Source: Chloroflexia bacterium (GTDB lineage: Bacteria; Chloroflexota; Chloroflexia; Thermomicrobiales; JALYUS01). From it: a DNA stretch of 12,021 nucleotides. The notes under the pieces were generated by a model. That model had not been told where the DNA came from. It did no database searches and saw only the letters and a program-made list of their open reading frames with translations. The position numbers and the translations under genes were made by a program. Below, piece by piece: positions 1-7,167 of this stretch (position 1 is the stretch's first letter; every line of letters starts with the position of its first letter). Where the stretch lies: assembly GCA_025924435.1 (NCBI GenBank), contig JAICIL010000112.1, forward strand, positions 1 to 12,021, written 5' to 3'.

Positions 1-1986
1 TCACCGCGCCGCGCCGATGCCGTCCACCGCACCGGGGTTTTCCAGCGCGGTGATGTCGCCGAGCGGCAGGTCGAGATAGCGCGCCCGGATGACGCGGCGC
101 ATCACCTTCGCGTTGCGCGTCTTCGGCAGGTCGCCGACGAACTTCACCGCCTCCGGCTTGAGCGACTTGCCGAGTTGGTCCGTGATCGTCGCTTCGATGG
201 CCGCGCGGAGCGGTTCGCCCGGCTCGTGCCCCGGCCGGAGGACGACGAACGCGACAATCGTCTCGCCCTTGATGTCGTGCGGGATGCTGATCGCCGCCGC
301 CTCCTGCACCGCCGGGTGGGAGACCGCCGCCGACTCGATCTCCGCCGGGCCGACGCGCTTCCCCGCCACCTTGATCGTGTCGTCCGAGCGGCCGAGGATG
401 TACCAGAAGCCGTCCTCGTCAATGCGCGCGAAGTCGCCGTGCACCCAGAGGCCGGGCAGGCGCGACCAGTAGGTCTCCTCGTACCGCTCCGTGTCCCGCC
501 AGAAGCCGCGCGTCATGCCCGGCCACGCGCCGCGCAGCACGAGTTCGCCGACCGCGCCGCGCACCGGATCGCCCGCGTCGTCCACGACATCCACGGCCAT
601 CCCCGGCACGGGCGCGGAGAAGCAGGTCGGCTTCAGCGGCAGGATGGTGAAACTGCTGAGGATGCCGCCGGAGATTTCCGTGCCGCCGGAGTAGTTGATG
701 ATCGGGCAGCGGCCGCCGCCGATCTTCTCGAAGAACCACCGCCACGGCCCCGGATTCCATGCCTCGCCGCTCGAACCGAGCGCGCGGAGCGACGACAAAT
801 CGTGCTTTTGCGGCCATTCGTCGCCCTTCGCCATCAGCGCGCGGACGACGGTGGGCGCGACGCCGCAGACGGTAATCCGGTACTTCTCGATCAGCGACCA
901 GAGGCGGTCTGGCTCCGGCCAGTCGGGCGTGCCCTCGAAGAGGACGAGCGTCGCGCCGAGCGTCAGCGTGCCGGTGATCGCCCACGGCCCCATCATCCAG
1001 CCGAGGTCGGTGAACCAGAGGAGCGTGTCGTCCTCCTGCACGTCGAAGCAGTGCGCGAGGTCCTGCGTCGCCTTGATCGGGAAGCCGTCGTGCGTGTGCA
1101 GCGCGCCCTTCGGCCGTCCCGTCGTCCCGGAGGTGTAGATAATCATGTACGGGTCCTCGGCGCTTGTCCGCTCCGTCTCCCGCTCGGTCGGCTGGGCCGG
1201 GACGATCTCGTGCCACCAGTGGTCGCGGCCCGGCGTGAAGGGGATCGCTTCGCCGGTGCGCCGGAAGACGACCACCGATTTCAGGCTGTCCACCCCGGCA
1301 ATCGCCGCGTCCGCCGTCTCCTTGAGCGGCACGGTCTTGCCCCGGCGGTAGAAGCCGTCCACGGTGATGAGGGCCTTCGCGCCCGCGTCCTTCAGGCGCG
1401 TCGCGACCGATTCCGCGCCGTAGCCGGAGAAGATCGGGATGTAGATCGCGCCGAGTTTCGAGACGGCAAACGTCGCCATCGCCGTCTCCGGCAGCATCGG
1501 CATGAAGATGCCGACGCGGTCGCCCTTGCCGACGCCGAGCGCCGCCAGCGCGCCCGCCAGTTGGTTCGTCTGCTCCCAGAGTTCACGATAGGTCAGGCGG
1601 CGGGCCGCGCCGTCGTCGCCCTCCCAGATCACCGCCGTTTTGCCGCTCTTCGCGCCGGTCGCGTGCTTGTCGAGCGCGTTGTGCACGTAATTGTACTGCC
1701 CGCCGGGGAACCACGTCGCCCACGGCACGCCGCGCGACAGGTCCACCACCGCGTCGTACGGGCGATAGAACTGGAGATCGAGGTCCTTCACCGTCGCGTC
1801 CCAGAACCACGCGACATCATCCGCCGCGCGCGTGAGCAGCTCCTCAAACGACGCGACGCCCTCGCGCACCATGAAGCGGCGCAGGCGGCTGCGCTCCAGA
1901 TCCGCCTCGCTCGGCCGCCAGACGATCTCCGCGCCGCCGGAATCATGCCCGACCGGCATTGTGCCCATCACATCGCGACGTGCCAT
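1..1986 (-). CDS. Acyl-CoA synthetase, acetyl-CoA synthetase-like (AMP-forming)
   Basis: This 661-residue enzyme should activate a carboxylic acid to its acyl-CoA through an acyl-adenylate, in the cytoplasm. The length fits the ACS branch of the ANL superfamily. An ACS-type N-terminal segment (about 55-110) precedes the adenylation core. The phosphate-binding loop YTSGTTGRPKG is at 284-294, the A5-like YSGGTEIS at 432-439, the hinge region HGDFARIDEDG at 516-526, GRSDDTIKVAGKR at 532-544, and the C-terminal PKTRNAK with the predicted catalytic lysine K627. That lysine is the usual target of reversible acetylation in this family. The ATG at 1986 is preceded by GAGGAG about 7 bases upstream. 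The stop TGA lies at the window edge. The tryptophan that restricts true ACS to acetate or propionate (WWQTE motif) is replaced by Gly, so a larger acid is likely. The exact substrate is unknown. Divergent from the Tat protein gene and separate from the catabolic operon. Confidence 0.93.
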   Translation of the reverse strand: MARRDVMGTMPVGHDSGGAEIVWRPSEADLERSRLRRFMVREGVASFEELLTRAADDVAWFWDATVKDLDLQFYRPYDAVVDLSRGVPWATWFPGGQYNYVHNALDKHATGAKSGKTAVIWEGDDGAARRLTYRELWEQTNQLAGALAALGVGKGDRVGIFMPMLPETAMATFAVSKLGAIYIPIFSGYGAESVATRLKDAGAKALITVDGFYRRGKTVPLKETADAAIAGVDSLKSVVVFRRTGEAIPFTPGRDHWWHEIVPAQPTERETERTSAEDPYMIIYTSGTTGRPKGALHTHDGFPIKATQDLAHCFDVQEDDTLLWFTDLGWMMGPWAITGTLTLGATLVLFEGTPDWPEPDRLWSLIEKYRITVCGVAPTVVRALMAKGDEWPQKHDLSSLRALGSSGEAWNPGPWRWFFEKIGGGRCPIINYSGGTEISGGILSSFTILPLKPTCFSAPVPGMAVDVVDDAGDPVRGAVGELVLRGAWPGMTRGFWRDTERYEETYWSRLPGLWVHGDFARIDEDGFWYILGRSDDTIKVAGKRVGPAEIESAAVSHPAVQEAAAISIPHDIKGETIVAFVVLRPGHEPGEPLRAAIEATITDQLGKSLKPEAVKFVGDLPKTRNAKVMRRVIRARYLDLPLGDITALENPGAVDGIGAAR

Positions 1987-2262
1987 CGTCTCTCTCCTCG
2001 ATCACACCCGGCACGGGACCGGGCCGCGTCCCTGTTTCCCCTATCATCGCACCGTTCGCCAACGATCGCGACGATGCATTCGTTATAGGCGGCCATACTC
2101 ATTGCGTTTTCGCAACTATACGGTATTCTGTGAGAAGGTCCCAAGCATAGGCGCGAAGATGCGCAATCGTCGCCTCATGGACGAGGTCGGTTCCGTCACG
2201 TTTGTTGTCGGGAACCCGGCGCGGCGTGCGCCGGCCCGAACGAATCAGGTGAGGAGGCGAAC
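1987..2262. other. Divergent intergenic region between the synthetase and Tat-protein genes
   Basis: This 276-base spacer should hold promoters for both divergent genes. Its middle (about 2080-2160) is clearly richer in A/T than the surroundings. A minus-strand TATAAC (2087-2082) could be a -10 for the synthetase gene, but I find no matching -35. GAGGAGG at 2251-2257 is a strong ribosome binding site for the ATG at 2263. No small gene or RNA is evident. Confidence 0.5.
2102..2129 (+). promoter_or_regulatory. Candidate promoter and palindrome upstream of the Tat protein gene
   Basis: TTGCGT (2102-2107) and TATTCT (2124-2129) are separated by 16 bases, a fair sigma-70-like pair. The -35 overlaps a perfect inverted repeat, TTGCG-tttt-CGCAA (2102-2115), which could be an operator. 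The assignment rests on pattern only. Confidence 0.3.
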
Positions 2263-3198
2263 ATGCAGCACACACACGGGAATTTGGGCCGCGGGGTCCC
2301 GAGGCACTCTCTACCCGCCGTATCGCGGCGCCAGTTCATCCGCACGGTGGCCGGGGCCACCGCCCTAGCCCTCGGCTCCGGCGTCGGGGTGCCGGTGGCG
2401 AACGAGGTTGGGGCCGCCGATGTCGTCGCGCCGAAGCCGATCCCCGGCGGCACGCAACTCCCCTTCGCCTTCGTCCACCATTACCCGCTGACCGGTGCGA
2501 CGACCTTCGAGAACTTCAAGGACCCCTCGCAGATTTATCACCTCGATGGGATCGTCACGCTCAACCGCGTCCGGGGGATGGGGACCGGCACCGATACCAC
2601 GACCGGCAAGACGACCCGCCTCCCGTTCCAAGCCGATACGGGATTCATGCAGGGGACATATATCGGGGAAGACAATCAGATCCACACCGGGACATTCGCC
2701 TTCATATGACTGGACATCTTCGAGGGGTCAGTTGACTCCGGACCGCAGATTCACGACTACTCCCCGCCCCTCCCGCCGAGCGGCCTCTTCTGGACCGTGC
2801 CGTTCCCGGCCGAGAATATCCAGATGGACCTCGACGGCGCGACCGCCCGGATGCATCTCGAGAACTACGCCATCCCGGACTTCGGCGATTTGAAGCACGG
2901 GCTGACGGGCGGCTCTTCCGTCCCGGCGACCGTCTCGTTCGAGACCCGCTGGAGCGGGGTGACGAAGCGCGGTCCACGCAGCGACGACGATCTCCGCTTC
3001 ACGGGCGACTTCATTCTGGGCAACGCGACGACGGCCTGGTCGTCGCGGCAGAGCGGATTCACGTACGTATCCGATGCGATCGAGACATCGAAAAGTCAGG
3101 CAGCGGTGATCGGGCGGGAGCGTAACGGCATCTTCTACGCGCTCGGCAGCACACCGAGCCGCGGCCCGTCCTTTATTCACCGCCTGGGGGACGGATAG
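2263..3198 (+). pseudogene. Tat-exported protein of unknown function, interrupted by in-frame TGA
   Basis: Read through one TGA, this frame codes for 311 positions ending at TAG (3196-3198). The N-terminus carries a twin-arginine signal: SRRQFIRT at 21-28, a hydrophobic stretch to about 49, and a possible cleavage near the AA at 51-52. The mature part is rich in Gly, Thr and aromatic residues and looks like a beta-rich secreted domain, for example QADTGFMQGTYIGEDNQ before the stop and LFWTVPFPAE after it. I do not recognise the family, and there is no Cys in the whole product. Codon 149 is TGA (2707-2709). The frame on both sides is the same, with similar composition, and no good ribosome site restarts the second half. 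The likely explanations are a recent nonsense mutation, a sequencing error, or read-through. The ATG at 2263 is fixed by GAGGAGG five bases upstream. Confidence 0.75.
2724..2739 (+). other. Small stem-loop just after the in-frame TGA
   Basis: GGGGTC and GACTCC pair over six positions (one G-U) around the loop AGTT, starting 14 bases after the TGA at 2707-2709. The placement resembles a bacterial selenocysteine insertion element. However, the loop lacks the usual GGUC-type sequence, and the hairpin also lies within coding sequence. Function unproven. Confidence 0.25.
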
Positions 3199-3227
3199 GG
3201 ACGTTCGACGAATCGGTTTCACGAAGC

Positions 3228-3277
3228 ACGAATCGGCGGTAGCGTGGGTCGGAACGCCCGCGCTACCGCCGATTCGT
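3228..3277. repeat. Long perfect hairpin between convergent genes (REP-like)
   Basis: Arms 3228-3244 and 3261-3277 are exact 17-base inverted repeats. Inside them, five more RNA pairs (two G-U) close on the loop CGGAAC. The hairpin lies between the Tat gene stop (3198) and the operon's end (3310). There is no T-tract, so a classical intrinsic terminator is not supported, although it may protect or end transcripts from both sides. An 11-base copy of the outer part of the arm (3206-3216) precedes it. It shares a GGTAGCG...GGAA...GCGC pattern with the repeat at 4271-4292, which suggests a dispersed palindrome family. Confidence 0.75.
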
Positions 3278-3296
3278 CGGAGCGATTCCACCTCTC

Positions 3297-3310
3297 TGGC
3301 TACTGGCTAC
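3297..3310. repeat. Two tandem TGGCTAC heptads at the permease stop codon
   Basis: TGGCTAC occurs twice in tandem, at 3297-3303 and 3304-3310, immediately after and overlapping the TAG of the minus-strand permease gene. Read on the minus strand it is GTAGCCA repeated. This echoes the AGTAGCG-type heptads that overlap the stop of the solute-binding protein gene. Confidence 0.5.
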
Positions 3311-4245
3311 TATCCGATATTCATGCGCGGGTCGAGGGCGTCGCGCAGGCCGTCGCCGATGAAGTTGCAGGCGAGCACGGTGAGGACAATCGCGACGCCC
3401 GCCGGGACCCAGAGCCACGGCTGTTGTTCGAGCACCTGCAGGTTGCGCGCGACGTTGATCATGTTGCCCCAACTCGCGGTCGGCGGCTGCACGCCGAGGC
3501 CGAGGAAGGAAAGCCCCGCCTCCAGAAGGATCGCGTTGACGACGCCGAAACTGGCGTAGACGACGAGCACATCCACCGTGTTCGGGAAGGCGTGCACGCC
3601 GATCATGCGCGGCGCGGACGCGCCCATCGCGCGGGCGGCGACGAGGAATTCCTGCTCCCGCAGCGAGAGGAACTTCGCGCGGACGAGGCGGCACGGCACC
3701 GGCCAGTTCAAGAGGCCGATAATCAGCAGCGTCTTGATGATCCCCGGCCCGGTCAGCGCGACAATCGTCAGGACGATGATGATCGCGGGGAAGGTCATCA
3801 CGACATCCGTGAAGCGCATGATGACGCCATCCACCCAGCGGCCGAAGAAACCGGCAATCGCGCCGAGTAATGCGCCGACGACAATCGAGATCATCGCCGC
3901 CGCGAAGCCGATGGAGAGCGAGACGCGCCCGGCGTAGAGCGTGCGCGCGAAGGTGTCGCGCCCCGTCCGGTCGGTGCCGAACCAGTGTTTGGCCGTCGGC
4001 CCTTGATTGCGCCCGAGGAGGTCCACCGCGTTCGGGCCGACGCGCGCGACGACCGGCGCGAAGATCGCGAGCAGGACGAAGAGCGCGACAACGACCACGC
4101 CGATGACCGCCAGCCGGTGCCGCCGGAAGCGGCGCAGCGCCTGCCCCGTCGGCGTCAGAATTTTCGTCTGCGTCCGCGCCGTCAGTGCGTCCGGTCGGAT
4201 CGGCGCAAGCGCGCGGGCGTCGGGTTCGGCCATGCTGCTATCCAT
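3310..4245 (-). CDS. ABC transporter permease, DppC/OppC type
   Basis: This 311-residue inner-membrane protein is the second permease of a peptide/nickel-type ABC importer. It has a cytoplasmic N-terminus with an OppC-like helix at about 45-65, the family motif HWFGTDRTGRDTFAR at 87-101, further membrane segments at about 108-133, 153-180, 226-250 and 278-297, and the EAA loop (EFLVAARAMGAS, 199-210, to HAFPN) that docks the ATPase. The C-terminus ends RDALDPRMNIG, as is usual for DppC. GGAG lies four bases before the ATG at 4245; M5 is an alternative start. It is the last gene of the operon, and the stop TAG overlaps a heptad repeat. Such permeases serve peptides, nickel or oligosaccharides. 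With sugar-type oxidoreductases in the same operon, a carbohydrate is more likely. Confidence 0.93.
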   Translation of the reverse strand: MDSSMAEPDARALAPIRPDALTARTQTKILTPTGQALRRFRRHRLAVIGVVVVALFVLLAIFAPVVARVGPNAVDLLGRNQGPTAKHWFGTDRTGRDTFARTLYAGRVSLSIGFAAAMISIVVGALLGAIAGFFGRWVDGVIMRFTDVVMTFPAIIIVLTIVALTGPGIIKTLLIIGLLNWPVPCRLVRAKFLSLREQEFLVAARAMGASAPRMIGVHAFPNTVDVLVVYASFGVVNAILLEAGLSFLGLGVQPPTASWGNMINVARNLQVLEQQPWLWVPAGVAIVLTVLACNFIGDGLRDALDPRMNIG

Positions 4246-4270
4246 CGCACTCCAGCCCTGGTGGTCGCTG

Positions 4271-4292
4271 GCGCAGGCTTTCCAGCCTGCGC
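4271..4292. repeat. Perfect short palindrome between the two permease genes
   Basis: GCGCAGGCT and AGCCTGCGC form a perfect nine-base stem with loop TTCC in the 56-base gap between the permease genes. Read on the minus strand it gives GGTAGCGCAGGCT-GGAA-AGCCTGCGC, which aligns with the larger hairpin at 3228-3277. It probably belongs to the same dispersed palindrome family, and in the mRNA it may modulate stability of the downstream permease message. Confidence 0.7.
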
Positions 4293-4301
4293 TACCGGGT
4301 C

Positions 4302-5258
4302 CTACCCATACCGAATCCGTGGATCAATGAAGGCGTACGCCACGTCCGTCAGGAGATTGGCGACGAGGATGACGAGGGCGATGATGAAAGTCATCCCCAT
4401 GATGAGCGGGTAATCGCGCCCGGCGATGGCGTCGAGATAGAGCGTGCCCATCCCCGGCCACGAGAAGATGGATTCGAGGAAGACCGCGCCGCCGACCAGC
4501 GCGGGCACGGTCGCGCCGATCACCGTCACAATTGGGATCAGCGCATTGCGGAGGGCGTGGCTGCCGACCGTCGCCCGCCGCGACAGCCCCTTCGCCTGCG
4601 CGGTGCGGATGTAATCCTGTGTGAGCACGCCGAGCATCGCCGAGCGGGTGTAGCGCATGATGCTCGACACCTGGAAGAGCGAGAGCATCAGCGCGGGCAG
4701 GATCAGGTGGTCCAGGTGATCCCACAGGGAGAACGGCACGCCCGGCGTCGCCAGACCCCCGGCGGGGAACCAGCCGAGCCGGAGCGAGAAGATGTACAGC
4801 CCGAGCAGCCCCGCGAAGAAGGCGGGCGTGGACGCGCCGAGGAAGGCGAGGATCGTCAGGATGAAGTCGAGGGCGGAATACTGCTTGACGGCGGAAACGA
4901 CACCGAGCACGACCCCGGCGACGATGCCGATGGCCAGCCCGCTCCCCATCAGCGAGAGGGTCGGCCCGATCCGTTGCTTGATGACCGTGCCGACCGGCTC
5001 GCCCGTCTTGATGCGGTAGCCGAGGTCGCCCCTCGCCACCTCGCGCAGCCAGAAGAGATAGCGGACGGGCGCGGGCCGGTCGAGGCCGAGATCGTGCCGC
5101 GCCGCCGCCCGCTGCTCGACGCTCAGGTTGGCATCGGGCGGCAGGTAGGCGTCCAGCGGATCGCCCGGCGTCAGTTGGAGCATGCCGAAGATGATCGCGG
5201 TGATCGCGACCAGGATCGGGATCGTGATGAGCAGCCGCCGCTGGATGTAGCGTCCCAT
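4302..5258 (-). CDS. ABC transporter permease, DppB/OppB type
   Basis: This 318-residue inner-membrane protein is the first permease of the importer. It starts with MGRYIQRRLL and a first membrane helix at about 9-29. The periplasmic segment has LTPGDPLDAYL (29-39) and the GDLGYRIKTGEPV pattern (77-89) typical of DppB. Membrane segments follow at about 100-122, 132-158, 185-200, 241-262 and 286-307. The EAA loop runs from DYIRTAQAKGLSRR (215-228) to HALRN, and SWPGMGTLYLDAI (266-278) is a further family hallmark. It ends DPRIRYG. It lies 88 bases after the solute-binding protein gene and 56 bases before the second permease. Its ribosome site, GAGG four bases before the ATG, is inside a small hairpin (5261-5272), which may lower its translation relative to the binding protein. 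Confidence 0.93.
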   Translation of the reverse strand: MGRYIQRRLLITIPILVAITAIIFGMLQLTPGDPLDAYLPPDANLSVEQRAAARHDLGLDRPAPVRYLFWLREVARGDLGYRIKTGEPVGTVIKQRIGPTLSLMGSGLAIGIVAGVVLGVVSAVKQYSALDFILTILAFLGASTPAFFAGLLGLYIFSLRLGWFPAGGLATPGVPFSLWDHLDHLILPALMLSLFQVSSIMRYTRSAMLGVLTQDYIRTAQAKGLSRRATVGSHALRNALIPIVTVIGATVPALVGGAVFLESIFSWPGMGTLYLDAIAGRDYPLIMGMTFIIALVILVANLLTDVAYAFIDPRIRYG

Positions 5259-5260
5259 AA

Positions 5261-5272
5261 CCCCTCACGGGG
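5261..5272 (-). promoter_or_regulatory. RBS-masking hairpin before the DppB-type permease gene
   Basis: On the minus strand CCCC-GTGA-GGGG forms a four-pair G/C stem capped by a GNRA-type tetraloop (GTGA), two bases before the ATG at 5258. The only plausible Shine-Dalgarno sequence, GAGG, is in the loop and 3' arm. The hairpin should therefore compete with ribosome binding. This is inferred from sequence alone. Confidence 0.4.
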
Positions 5273-5284
5273 AGTAACAAGTCG

Positions 5285-5353
5285 AAAGTAACGAGTAACG
5301 AGAAGTCGCCTCCTCTCACCACTCGCTACTCGCTAGTCGTTACTCGTTACTTT
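5285..5353. repeat. Heptad-based inverted repeat overlapping the binding-protein stop codon
   Basis: Arms 5285-5301 and 5337-5353 are exact 17-base inverted repeats around a 35-base spacer. On the minus strand the sequence breaks into heptads after the stop: AGTAACG, AGTAACG, ACTAGCG, AGTAGCG, AGTGGTG, AGAGGAG. The outer arm includes the TAA stop (5347-5349) of the solute-binding protein gene. In the message it would form a strong stem-loop directly after that gene. Intercistronic stems are known to stabilise upstream binding-protein messages, as in malE-malF of E. coli. Confidence 0.75.
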
Positions 5354-7131
5354 GCCAGACTCCACAACTCGGACTGGTCGTAGTACTTGCCGCTGCCCGC
5401 TGACGGGGTGTAGACGAAGTTCTGGACGTTCTTCGTGATCGCGCCGAAGCGCGTCGTCACCCACATCGGCGCCCAGGGGAGTTGATCGTTCAGGACCTTG
5501 CAGGCGCTCTGGTAATCCTCCGCGCGCTTGGTCGGGTCGGCTTCCGCGCGGCCCGCGAGATAATCCTTGTCCACGTCCGCGTTGCTGTAGAAGCCCCGGT
5601 TCGACCCGGCGGGCGGCAGCGCGGTGGACAGGAAGTAGATGCTCGTCACGTCCGGGTCCGCGCCGTTCGCCGCGCCCGCGTAATAGAGCGTGAATTCCGG
5701 CGCGGCCTTGTTCGTGAAGCCGTTGAAGGTCGGCACGTCCACCGCCTTGATCGTGATCTGGATGCCGACGTCCGCCAGTTGCTGCTGCATCGCGACGAGG
5801 ATGTCCTGCGAGAGTTGATCGGCGTAGTAGGTCAGCAGTTCGATCGGCTGCCCCTTGATCGCGTCCCAGTTGGCGTCCTTCAGCAGTTGTTTCGCCTTGT
5901 TCACGTCCCGCTTGTACGGGTTCGCGTCCTTCGGCTGGTACTTCGGGTTGTCGAAGACGCACGGCGTGACAACCGCCGCGCCCTTGAAGAGTTGATCCAC
6001 GATCGTCGTGCGATCAATCGCGTACATGAACGCCTGCCGCACGCGGACATCCTGGAAGCGCGGGTCCTTCAGGTTGAACTGGAGGTAATTCTCGACCTGC
6101 GACGGGCCGGGGATGAGCGTAAGGTTCGCGTCCTTCTTCACCAGTTCGGATTCGTCCAGCGTCACGTAGGTGAACTGGATCTCGCCCTTCCTGAGCGCGA
6201 TCAGCGCGCTCCCCGGCTCCTTGAAGTAGCGGTTGATCAGTTTGTCCAGTTTCGGCCTGCCGCGCCAGTAGGCGTCGTTCGCGACCAGTTCGACGTACTG
6301 ATCGGGGACGTACTTGCTCCACTTGAAGGGGCCGGTGCCGATGGGGTTGGTGTACCACCAGTCGCTCTTCGGCAGGTCCTTCAGGGCGATGGAGGCGAGC
6401 GCGTGCTTCGGGAACATGAAGACGAAGACCATCGCGTCCATCAGCGCGACGTTCGGCTTGTTCGTCGTGATCACCGCCGTCAGCGGATCGGGCGTCGCGA
6501 TGTCGGCGATGTCGGTGTATTTCGGCTGGTAGACATTCTGGCTGTCGGGGTTCTTCGCCAGTTCGACCGAGAACTTGACGTCATCCGACGTGAAGGCCAT
6601 GCCGTCGTGCCACTTCACGTTGGGCCGCAGTTTGAAGGTGAAGGTCTTGGCGTCCGCCGAAACCGTCCACGACTCGGCCAGTTCGCCTACCATCTTCGTG
6701 TAGCCGACGTCGTACATGACCAGTTTTGAGAAGTACTTCTCCAGCCAGACGTAGCCCGCGCCCATCGAGGGAGGGTAGAACTGCGCGGGGCTGCCACCGG
6801 GGCCGACATCGAAGCCGCCCGTTAGCGTGCCGCCCGCCGTCCCCGCGACGGCCTGTGTCGTCGCCGCGACCTGCGACCCCGCCGGGGCGGTCGTCGGGAT
6901 GGCCGCCCCGGCGGAACCGGCCGGGCCGGTCGTGGCGGGCACCGCACTCGCCGCGCTCGGCGCGCTCGTCGCGGCGGCTGCCGTGGTGGGGGCGGCCGCG
7001 GTCGTCGGTGCGGCGGCCCGCGTCGCGGCGGTCGTCGCGGTCGGGCTGGTGGAACCGCCGCACGCCGCGAGCAACCCGAGAATGGTCAGGGAAACAATCA
7101 GGAGACCCGTCATTCGCTGGAACCGATGCAT
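5347..7131 (-). CDS. Solute-binding lipoprotein of ABC transporter, family 5
   Basis: This 594-residue lipoprotein captures the substrate outside the membrane and delivers it to the two permeases. It begins with a short signal peptide (residues 1-23) and lipobox LAAC with lipidated Cys24. An unusually long Ala/Thr/Pro/Ser linker (about 25-100) includes repeats of AAAPTT and tethers the domain. The family-5 signature ELAESWTVSADAKTFTF is at 150-166, followed by KLRPNVKWHDG at 167-177, and GTGPFKW at 265-271. Total length is longer than the usual roughly 500-550 because of the linker. The ATG at 7131 has GGGGAG upstream; M7 is an alternative. It follows the oxidoreductase gene by 36 bases. Family-5 proteins bind peptides, nickel or oligosaccharides. 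The neighbours argue for a sugar, but the ligand cannot be deduced from sequence. Confidence 0.92.
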   Translation of the reverse strand: MHRFQRMTGLLIVSLTILGLLAACGGSTSPTATTAATRAAAPTTAAAPTTAAAATSAPSAASAVPATTGPAGSAGAAIPTTAPAGSQVAATTQAVAGTAGGTLTGGFDVGPGGSPAQFYPPSMGAGYVWLEKYFSKLVMYDVGYTKMVGELAESWTVSADAKTFTFKLRPNVKWHDGMAFTSDDVKFSVELAKNPDSQNVYQPKYTDIADIATPDPLTAVITTNKPNVALMDAMVFVFMFPKHALASIALKDLPKSDWWYTNPIGTGPFKWSKYVPDQYVELVANDAYWRGRPKLDKLINRYFKEPGSALIALRKGEIQFTYVTLDESELVKKDANLTLIPGPSQVENYLQFNLKDPRFQDVRVRQAFMYAIDRTTIVDQLFKGAAVVTPCVFDNPKYQPKDANPYKRDVNKAKQLLKDANWDAIKGQPIELLTYYADQLSQDILVAMQQQLADVGIQITIKAVDVPTFNGFTNKAAPEFTLYYAGAANGADPDVTSIYFLSTALPPAGSNRGFYSNADVDKDYLAGRAEADPTKRAEDYQSACKVLNDQLPWAPMWVTTRFGAITKNVQNFVYTPSAGSGKYYDQSELWSLAK

Positions 7132-7167
7132 CGGTACGCTCCCCTCTTGTCTGCCGGTGGAACCGCC

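Noticed and set aside
175..2088. Long plus-strand open frame (637 residues) opposite the acyl-CoA synthetase
   Set aside because: It is antisense to a clear enzyme gene, Arg/Asp-rich, with no recognisable motif or ribosome site; typical of high-GC shadow frames.
2707..2709. Alternative genetic code with TGA as sense
   Set aside because: TGA ends the synthetase (1-3), FAH (9241-9243) and regulator (11000-11002) genes at natural family ends.
2707..2739. Selenocysteine insertion at the in-frame TGA
   Set aside because: Kept only as a possibility: the stem-loop exists, but its loop is AGTT, the spacing is not exact, the protein has no Cys, and no selenoprotein family is recognised.
3228..3277. 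Classical rho-independent terminator
   Set aside because: The stem is strong but no T-run follows on either strand.
4185..5291. Plus-strand open frame (368 residues) opposite the DppB-type permease
   Set aside because: Highly charged Arg/Glu/Asp-rich translation antisense to a well-supported membrane protein.
6870..7060. Frameshift or assembly artefact in the Ala/Thr-rich part of the binding protein
   Set aside because: The frame is continuous from lipobox to the mature domain, and such linkers are normal in surface lipoproteins.
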